64,000 nucleotides of DNA from Eleusine coracana subsp. coracana (Eukaryota; Streptophyta; Magnoliopsida; Poales; Poaceae): assembly GCA_032690845.1 (NCBI GenBank), contig CM064417.1, positions 25,069,110 to 25,133,109 on the forward strand. Direction: 5' to 3'. Every line of letters begins with the position of its first letter. Position 1 is the stretch's first letter. Of the stretch, positions 55,640-64,000 are shown one piece after another. Under the pieces are notes generated by a model. It had not been told where the DNA came from. It searched no databases and saw nothing but the letters and a program-made list of their open reading frames with translations. Position numbers and translations under genes: made by a program.

Positions 55640-56070
55640 GCTTGCATGGGTACAACATCACAATCAACAGAATCAACATAAGAACCAATGAAAAAAGGAA
55701 CTCTGCAAGTTTGTGTTACCTTAGCTTTTTCAGAGTCATTTAACTACTGAATGTTGTATGGATGTGGATGTGGGCGTGTGGTCAAGGCAAGCTTCTTGAC
55801 CATATCAGAACTCACCACATAATTGTAGCTCCCTCCATTAATGATGGCACATGCTCGGTGGTTCTTGATGACGAAGAAAATCTAGAATATTGTGGCGTTG
55901 CATCGCCTTGGGCTGCTGAACTTGTGTCCTAAGCACACGTTAACCAATAATATTCATGTAGCCCGTGGTGTCTCCGGCTCTAAGAACGAGGTCACCGCTA
56001 GTGGGAGCGACATACTACTCCTCATCCTCCACATCGGAGGTGTTCATGTAACCTCACTTGTGCTCCACCG
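55640..56070 (-). pseudogene. CRM-like gypsy protease fragment
   Basis: The minus strand reads ACAIINGGSYNYVVSSDMVK, then RPHPHPYNIQ, LNDSEKAKV, a VPFFIGSYVDSVDCDVVPM block. It is closely similar to element B protease (IIINGGCCNN, PHPYHVQWLNDGGKIKV, DCDVVPM). It ends exactly where the element C LTR begins, so C inserted into this older remnant. As in B, the active-site position is Asn-Gly-Gly. Confidence 0.8.
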
Positions 56071-59000
56071 TGACACTCCAGTGTCACTACTATCTTTTGA
56101 TCACATAATTGCACCTATTTCTGGTTTAGCAAGTCATTCTTTAAATTTGATTACATTTTAAATTTATTTGAGTTTAAAATTAAACCAAAATATGGATAGG
56201 TTGTGAAACAACTTCAATTTTTTATATACAACTAGGTGCTATAAAAATTATATGGGATAGGGTTTGTCATCAAAAAATTTTAGAATTTTTTTGGAATTTT
56301 ATTCAGAGAAGAAGTACCCTAATTAATTTTTGGAAAATTTGAAATTTTACCATATTCAAATAAATGACAAGTTCAAACAAATTGGATTTAAACTTTGACA
56401 CCTATCACATTATGATCTACACAATTTAAGGTTTCTATACAAATTTTTCTCATGCATTTTGGAGCCAACAACTATTTTATTTATCTTTTTGAAGTAGTGG
56501 CCGAGATAATTCTAGAAAATGGTTAAACCCTGTCAGCGGGACCCATCCGTCAATCTCTCATCTCTCTCTTCTTCTCTCTCCCGCTGGCGTCCGAGTCCCA
56601 TGCGTGAAGACATGATCGCAGCCGCGTGTCACCGCCCAGCCAACGCTGCAGTCGATCAAAACCCCGCCTCAAACCTCCGTAGACCCCTTCTCGGCCCCTC
56701 CGCTTTCTCCCTCGGCTTCCCCGCGCTCAGTTCGCTCTCTCCCTGGCTTGTTTTCCACACTGAGTGCCGCCGTTATCGCCTCCTAGTCAAGCTCATCGCA
56801 TCACCATGTCTCTGACCCTCAGCTCAAGAAAACCGTGCCTATGGCTTCATAGGGAACTTAGCTAGTTTCCACTGGAATGCCATCTCCAATCTCGAACACA
56901 GCTGCTTCAATTTCGAGTAATGGTGAGTTCAACCTTCTTCGCGTTCCAAACCGCTTCACCTTGAAATTGCTTCACTTTGGTGAGCCTCGAAGTCCAATTC
57001 TTGATTCTATGCGTTCGTGACTCCCTTGCGCAACTCTCTGAACATTCCTTCCTTTTATTTCTTCAAATAAAACGTAGCAGTTTGGGTTTTTCTGGCAGCC
57101 ACTCGCACTTGACGAAGGTTGAAGATGAACAATGGCAATATCGTAAATAACGTGAATTCTTTAATAAAAATCCAGAAAATTGTTTAAATTTGTAAATTCG
57201 ATATGTTGAGTTCGAGAGCTCCTAAAATAGCAAACTAAATTTTGATGGTTTTCTTGTAATGAGATCTATGCAGTGAACAAATTGTTGCACATGGTTTGCA
57301 TATAATTTTACATGTAGGAATTAATTGTTGTTAGCATTAATATATTCATATGTTGAGTTATAAGTATGATAAAATGATAAATTAAATTATTTTAGACTTC
57401 TCATTACATGCTTTTATCAGAACATATTTTTGTTAGCCCTAGTTTATGGACATATATCTCTGCATGAGTTTATCTTTTAAATCCTATAAACTTTTAGGAA
57501 TTGAACATGTGCATAAAAATCATACTTTATATGTTGCTTAACCATGAATTTTTTTAGGAATATATCTTTTATTCATATTTTAATAAAATTTATTTAGTCA
57601 GAAAACTTGTTAAATGCTTTATTAATGTTTTCCTCATGATATACTTATAAAACCTGGTGAAAGTGATGATCATGCATATATCTATCATTATTATGTCATC
57701 CATGTCCAGTAGCATACTTTTAATTTACTAAAAAAAATAATTGCACTTCATGCCCTAATAAGCCTATTCTCATACAATAGGAAATTTGCTTTATAAAATC
57801 CTATTACTAGAATTGCTAGCTCTGAAGCATATGTCTTGTAGAACAATGTTGAGAAACAAATCTCATCTGTTATCACTCATTTATCATGTGCATCACAGTT
57901 TGTTGCATTATCTATGCATTCTCTTATGTTGACATATCGGTATTGATATAGGAAACTTTGACGTGCCGGAGGATAATCTTTCGAAGGAATCCTCAAAATT
58001 CCCGACACAAGAAGACACTAACCCTTCTACTGACCCCATGGTTATAGCCCAAGGCAAGCCCGCAGCATTCCCTTGTACTTAATATGTTTTACTTTTGACA
58101 AATAAACCACTAGATGTGTATAGATGATTTGTGCATTAAGTTTAGGAGTTGAACGAAAACCCATCTGCATTTCCTAGAAATATCCTATTGTTATTTACAC
58201 ATTGTATACAGGTACATGTAGTTCGATAGAAAAACTGCTATGCTTAGTTTAGGACCAACGGTACTTATAGTCTTTGGAATATTTAAAGAATGATGATGTT
58301 CACATGGTTAAGTAATTAATTTAATTTGAGACTAAACAGATCTGTAAGGGAAAGGGCGAAGGCAAAGGACCTAAGAGGTCTTGTCTCGTAGGCTGGCAGC
58401 CCGTTTATATCACTAATGAAAAATTGAGACATGGACAAGCCCCTTAGGTGAAAGGGTAAAGATCAAGTGCCTTTAGAGGACTTGTCTTGCAAGGCGGTAG
58501 CCCCGTCTATGTCGACCTAGCACCCATTCGTTGTCGGCCCAATTGAGCAAGTATGGAACAGTAGCGAATACATGCTAGTATATAGGAACTAGTAACTGAT
58601 ATAGCATTGTCATATTCATGTTGGATGACAACCAAATTCTTGGTCGTATGATCCATTAGGAGTGGACAGATTCTCGAGGTAGTGTGGAATGGCTGCCCAC
58701 TCGGGACTTTGGACCCAGATCAACTTGTATTCTGACTTTATGAAAAGTTGTCATACGTGTTCTTAAATGATGTGTATGTCGTGTACTTCGGGTTTTCCCA
58801 GCTGGTGTAAAATGATTGCAATCATTGTCCCTCACAGTAATGAGTACGGCTTGTTCAGAGCGTCACAATGTAGTTTTATAAACTCACTAATAATAATTAA
58901 AATGATGTTTGTATGAATGTTGTTGTTGTTTTAGTAAATCTGAATTTATTATCTATTGCACTTGATTAAATTTCAGATTTCTTGTTACTTCTTTGTAACT

Positions 59001-59555
59001 TTATAACTAGTTTAGATTGATTCATTCTATAGAAAATAATTCATTGCTTAGTTGCTGCAATTGTCACTAAATTTATTTTTCCATATCCTCTAAGCCTATA
59101 CATGTCTAGACTTAATATTTGTCGTGTAAGACTTGTTGAGCTTAGTAGCTCAGGCTTTGCCATATTGTTATTTTTATTTATTTCAGGTAATAATGTTAAT
59201 GCATTGGAGCTACCCGTGGGTGTCCTTGCCTAGGATATGTCTATCCCAGACAGTTGGTCTGCTCATTGGGAGACTGATTAGCCGTTGCTTGTATGTTTGG
59301 CTAGGTGATGATCCGTATGGGCTTAGAGTCATCACATTTACTTGTATCATTGAGTTGTATGTTTTAGACGCTTAATCATGTTATCTTTCACGTGTTTTAA
59401 AACTTATTTTTATAATATTTTCGCTGCACTAAACTCTAATATAAAATAAATAAATGATCTTTTCTATGTAAATTTGTACTCTTGGTCTGCTGTTGTATTA
59501 TCTTGTGTCTGCTTAATCAGCACCTTGAGAACTTCGATCCAGGGGGGTTGTGATA
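56071..59555 (+). repeat. Element C 5' LTR
   Basis: It starts TGACACTCCAGTG and ends GGGGGTTGTGATA, where the final CA has become TA. Its layout mirrors the LTR of element A: a short AT-rich start, a GC-rich sector beginning about 450 bp in (56520-56830), then long AT-rich sequence. The edges rest on the primer site and on the break in the CRM-like fragment; the partner LTR is not available. The 98-codon frame at 56519-56815 lies in the GC-rich sector and is not called as a gene. Confidence 0.68.
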
Positions 59556-59557
59556 GC

Positions 59558-59570
59558 TGGCATCAAAGCC
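59558..59570 (+). promoter_or_regulatory. Primer binding site of element C (mutated)
   Basis: TGGCATCAAAGCC differs from the iMet site TGGTATCAGAGCC at two positions, both transitions. Confidence 0.65.
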
Positions 59571-62500
59571 GTGTTTCGGGATAATACGACAATTAAGACA
59601 TATTTGAAAATATGGCATATACGATGAGAATACATTGGTATATGCCCAAATATGTATAAGAATTATAGAGTGGTGACAAAGCTAACGGGTTATGCTTGAG
59701 ATGGTTTGCTATTTGGAGTTTTCATTTGACATTTATAGTCTGCTCGCAAGGACTGTGGCTCTGCAAGACGATTCGTTCCATGAATCGTTGTCAACTTTAT
59801 TTTTTTTTCTTTTTGGCCCTTTTGAACATTATTGAGCCTGAGCTCGCTCGTGAGAGCTATGGCTTCGTGGGACGCTGTTTCCATAAACCGTGCCATTTTT
59901 CATGTAGTTGATGCTCATCATGGTAGGTTTATGAGCATGGGTCCACTTGCGAGGATCATGGCTTCGCAAGGCGGTTCTTTTCATGAATCGTTGTCAAGTA
60001 GGATATATAACTGCTTATTTTTCGTAGTTTCTTTTAAATTTAATGTAATGTTTCTGAAATAATCTCTTACAAGTACACTAACCTCATTAGGGTTGTGTGT
60101 GTTGAAAACTTAGAATGTTTGCTCATGAGTAAGGGTCGTCACCAAAAGTTATGAACACGGTAATGTATCGACAACTATATTTTTCTTTTGAGTGAGGAAC
60201 GGTTAGGATTAAAAATCCACTTGTGTTCATAATATGGCATATAATCAAGTGTATTAAAATTTGATCTTACCCCTGTTCCACTTTCATAAATGAGCGCTTA
60301 AAATCTGAATTAACTAACTTGTTAAAATTTGGACTTAGGTAAATAATTGGAGTTCTAAGTTCTGAAATCAATTACAATCTGTCCTGATATGTAAAAATTC
60401 GTAGTCTTTTGATCCTCTAGAATTTTGGGGCATACCAATGCTTTTTGAGAAGAGTTGAGAGTCCTCATGATGTCCCAACTCTTGGTGAAATGAAAATTTG
60501 TTGGAAAGTGCTCCAGAAAATGAAAAAATCTGAATCTGTTTTCTGTTTTCTGTCAGACAAAACCTGACAGATCAGATGTAAAATTTCATATCTCCTGGTG
60601 TAGGTATCCTAAAATTTTCTATGACTAGCCATTGGAAATATCTCTTGACAAAATACAACTTTGTTAGTATAATCTTTTCATGAATGTGTATGAATTTAGG
60701 TCAGATCAGTCGATGAAGTTCAGTCTGTTATTCTGCTCTTTGTTTAGGCTGATAGAATCATGGGCTGATTGCAAAATTCATAACTTCAGTTTTACTTTGG
60801 CAAAAGTATTGAGAAAATACGGGGTGGAAACACATTGTAGTTATCTTGAATTTACAACTCAATTGTAAATTCAAATCTTTTCAACATAGCTCCAGAATGC
60901 TAAAGTTTGTGTACTGCTCATGCAGACTCTTCATGTTCAAGCCAACTTGAAAATTTTATATTTTTTATTTTCATTGATGTGATGGACATGTATGGATACA
61001 TTGTGGAAAGCTTATGAAGTCCTCTATAAGATGATGCCAAGCATAAATTTTGGGTTGACTCTGAGTTTTCCAGAATTACGAGTTTTTGATTGACTGCTCA
61101 GTCAGAATCTTGGTGTTCAAACATCAACTTTAAAAATTCAGATCTCCTAATTCCTTTAGGACACCAAGAAGTGCTATATTTGTTGGAAAGCTCTGGATGT
61201 CTTCTTTATCCTTATGTTCATATCAAGTTGTGTCCACTGCTAATGATCTTTCAAATTTCAAAGTAAACAACCTATGTCGACAGACTGTTATTAGCATAAC
61301 ATTGAACTTCAAAAGTTCATAACTTGAGTTTTGCTTAGGATCTACACATGTATAAGCCCAATATAGAAATTCCTATGAGTCTACTTACATCTCTAGGTGG
61401 TTTAACAAATTAACAAAAAGTTTACTTTTATTCTGTATAGCTGAAACACTTAGACCTGCCATCCAGAATTGTTTTTAGTGATTCTAAATTTGAAAAATTC
61501 ATAAGTTCAGTTATACTTGGAGTTTTGACGAGTATAAACCCATTTTGGAAAGATATCAAAGTCCTCTGTAACATGGTGCCAAGCGCCAGTTCTGAAATCT
61601 TGAATTGTTGGTCGCAATGTTCAGTTTTCTGACTGTTGTATAGCCAAGAAAAATTATGTTCTATCATTGAACTCGGTTAAATATGGTTGCAAGTGTGATT
61701 ACAATCCTTTTTCTTACTTGCACTGTGCTATTGCAGTATATGCTGACTCATTTAGCATATTTCAGTGATGAGCACAAAACTTAACCATGCACAAAAAGTT
61801 GTTCCTATAAACATCGTATTCATTTTGTAGTTCAACTTCCAAGAGTCATATCTTCTTTTATTTATCATAGTAGGGTGTTTAAATCTGTTTGAAAAGCTGA
61901 CAAAGTTAAACTTTATATTTTGTTCTCCTGCAAAATGTCAAACCATGCTGCACAATTCCTATTTCAGTGGTGCCAATTTCATATCAACCAATCCTATGTG
62001 ACTAGCCTTAGCTGAACTTTTTAGGTGTATTATTGATAAGTAATTTTCCTGACTTTATCCTTTACATTTAGATAGGATGTTGGAGAAGGACGTATGCAAA
62101 ACAACAAATATTGTTTTAGAGACAGCCCGAACATCTTGGACCACAATCATTGCCTTTCTTATAGAAAGCTTACCTTGAATCTATATTGTCATTTACAGCT
62201 TATGCTACTTGTAGAATAATTTTCACTCAGGTACTAAACTATTAAGAAGCCATTTACATGGAAAACTACCAAAAAACCAAGATAAACTAGTTACTATTGA
62301 CCCTGTCAATTTCAGATGCCCTATAATTTACTTAACTTTTATATAGAGGACCACCACCATCACTACCATTGTAAGTACCATTACTTATGGACCATTGAGA
62401 CTTTGTTCCAAAAGTTTGACCATTTGTGACCATTAGAGGACCAACTACAATATTAGTAAGGATTCTCATATGCTTTTAATTCCTTGATTGTGTTCATAAC

Positions 62501-63054
62501 TTGACCCAGATCGACCAACTTCAATTGGATGGTGTGCTTTTTTCTAAATTGCAATTTTATTTTGAATTGTGTCAGTTCGCCCAGACGCTTCTCGACTTAG
62601 AATTATGATAGAAAAAAGTGTACCTCCTATTGAAATTGATAAAGAGAACCCGAGTATAACTATCTTCGATGACGTATTACCTAGGGTACGCAACCGGGGA
62701 GGAAAATGTTATGCTTGGATTCTCGCTTTGGTACAACAACTAATCTCACCCTTGCCATACCAGTTTATATTCTCCTAGACGGGTGTTGACTTAAGAACGC
62801 CTTTATTCATTTTAAATACCTGTATTCCAAACTTTGTACTTCTTGTGCATATATGGTTCGCATTTCACCACCTATGTCATCCTTGCCAATCAGAAATTCA
62901 GAATTCCTTCATGAATCTGATATCAGTCAACTTAAAAAAAAATCATTCTTCAGAAAGTATTTCAGTGATCTGTGAGTCTCTCAATGTGCTCCCTTGATAA
63001 GTTCAAAATTAAAGTGAGATAGAGAATTACTTCAGATTCCTGACAACCATACAA
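59571..63054 (+). other. Element C leader, repeat-rich and without recognisable gag
   Basis: Three related blocks of about 50 bp lie at 59742, 59844 and 59948, sharing CTCGCAAGG, ATGGCTTCG and CATGAATCGTTGTCAA words. From about 60300 to 61680, phrases such as TTCATAACTTCAGTTTT, GTTGGAAAG and AAGTCCTCTGTAA recur roughly every 150-300 bp as degenerate repeats. A 69-codon open frame (62569-62778) has no known motif. Gag should lie here but is not detectable by eye. Confidence 0.55.
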
Positions 63055-64000
63055 GATGGCTCCCAATGAGCTTATAAAGCTAAAGGACTAGTTGAATGAG
63101 CTATTCAATAAAAGTTTTATCCATCCAGGCTCATTACCTAAAGGCTACATTCCTTGCACATCTTATTCCTAATCTTCTTCTAGAGCGAAATCTTTTGAAA
63201 ATTATAGAAATAAATTAAGGAGGGAGGACTGCCCTTAAAGTACTCCCAGAGGATCGACTATCTCGTACAATACGTTTCCTTGTATATCTCCGAATGTAAC
63301 ACTTGCCAAAGGATCAAAATGTATCACCAATCTCCTACAAAATAATGTGACATTTATGTGGATTTCACAATGTGAAGAGGCTTTTCAAAACTTGAAGAAA
63401 TTGCTAACTATAGCACCCGTTCTAGCTCAACCCGACATCGCCAAATCTTTTGATGTTTATTATGATGCTTCTGGAACGGGATTGGATTGTGTTCTAATGC
63501 AAGAAGATCGTGTGATTGCTTATGCATCTCGGCAATTATGTAAGCATGAAGAACATTATCTAACTCATGATTTTGAGTTAGCAACGGTGGTTCTTGCATA
63601 AAAGATTTGGCGCCATTATTTATTGGGAAATTTAGTGCATATCTATATCGATCACAAGAGCCTCAAATATATTTTTATCCAATCAGATCTGAACATGTGT
63701 CAACGCAGAATGCTTGAGCTGATTAAAGATTATGACTTAGAAGTTCATTATCACCCCGGTAAGGCCAATGTCGTAGCCGATGCCTTGAGTCAAAAAGAAC
63801 ATTGCAACATTCTGAATTTGCAGCAACGGGACAGAAGCAAGGACATTTTCTCTGTTGAACCAAGTGTTCATATTCCACCTGTGGTTGCACTACATACTTT
63901 AGCTATCCATTCCACCATCCGAGATGAAGTAATTGTTGCTCAGAAAAATGATAAAGGCATGGCACACATCAAAGAAAACATTAGAGATGGAAAAGTCACT
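63055..64000 (+). pseudogene. Element C pol remnant: RT start, misplaced integrase piece, RNase H, integrase
   Basis: 63055-63135 reads MAPNELIKLKD, a stop, then LNELFNKSFIHPGS, the start of RT. At 63274-63342, in another frame, is YISECNTCQRIKMYHQSPTK, which belongs to the integrase zinc domain and is out of order. RNase H follows from 63347: FDVYYDASGTGLDCVLMQ, EEHYLTHDFELATVVLA, a stop, KIWRHYLLGNLVHIYIDH and YHPGKANVVADALSQ. Integrase then begins (STIRDEVIVAQKNDKGMAHI). About 600 bp of RT including the catalytic box are missing. Confidence 0.8.

Larger units (their letters stand above)
56071..64000 (+). mobile_element. Element C: Ty3/gypsy Del/Tekay-like, runs off the window
   Basis: A 3.5 kb LTR (56071-59555), a mutated iMet primer site (59558-59570), a long decayed leader, and pol remnants from 63055. 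RNase H and integrase blocks match element A closely (IWRHYLLGNLVHIY, HYHPGKANVVAD, AQKNDKGM), so C belongs to the same lineage in the opposite orientation. Gag is not recognisable and most of RT is deleted. The 3' LTR must lie beyond 64000. Confidence 0.8.

Noticed and set aside
62569..62778. 69-codon frame with RPDASRLRIMIEKS as a possible organellar or gag piece
   Set aside because: I could not match it to any family with confidence, and it is short and isolated.

Overview
The window is a nest of transposable elements from a plant nuclear genome, almost certainly a grass (Poaceae). The evidence is the mix of families: Ty3/gypsy chromoviruses of Del/Tekay and CRM type with 0.6-3.8 kb LTRs, a Copia Sirevirus with a 1.7 kb LTR, a large non-coding gypsy derivative, two CACTA elements and several Helitrons. 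I found no intact host gene, no tRNA or rRNA and no CRISPR. Every recognisable coding region is a decayed transposon polyprotein or a captured gene fragment, so most are listed as pseudogenes.

Positions 1-26468 are one large Del/Tekay-like chromovirus, element A, on the minus strand. Its left LTR (1-5514) is cut by the window start. Its right LTR is 22636-26468. Its gag-pol lies between them and is broken by three later insertions: element B, a CRM-like gypsy with identical 5-bp target duplications (6285-13131); element D, a non-coding gypsy derivative (16138-19589); and a solo LTR of a B-like family, also with a perfect 5-bp duplication (20618-21541).

Element A is inserted in CACTA element 1, whose right end survives at 26469-27658. 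A second CACTA element, E, spans 28353-38324 with a 3-bp duplication (GGA). Its left terminus is split by a 5.4 kb Helitron, H1 (28355-33758). H1 carries four tandem ~760-bp units, most containing an inverted copy of H1's own 3' terminus, and a hAT-like MITE. The rest of E holds a second complete Helitron, H2 (34765-35959), and a captured exon coding an RNase III/Dicer-like motif.

Positions 38325-43790 are poorly explained: a Helitron 3' end, a LINE tail and GC-rich pieces resembling captured gene fragments. A Copia remnant on the minus strand follows (43791-45930), then a 5'-truncated Sirevirus on the plus strand (about 47112-53362). From 53363 to 55640 nothing is recognisable. A CRM-like protease fragment (55640-56070) is interrupted by element C, a second Del/Tekay-like chromovirus on the plus strand (56071 to beyond 64000), with a 3.5 kb LTR, a repeat-rich leader and a scrambled pol.

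Nesting gives a relative order. CACTA 1 is older than A, and A is older than B, D and the solo LTR. CACTA E is older than H1 and H2. By hand alignment, B's LTRs differ at about 6% of sites and D's at about 8%, mostly by transitions, so both are old. Several catalytic residues are lost through G-to-A changes, consistent with long methylation-driven decay. All family assignments come from reading motifs; no database search was run.
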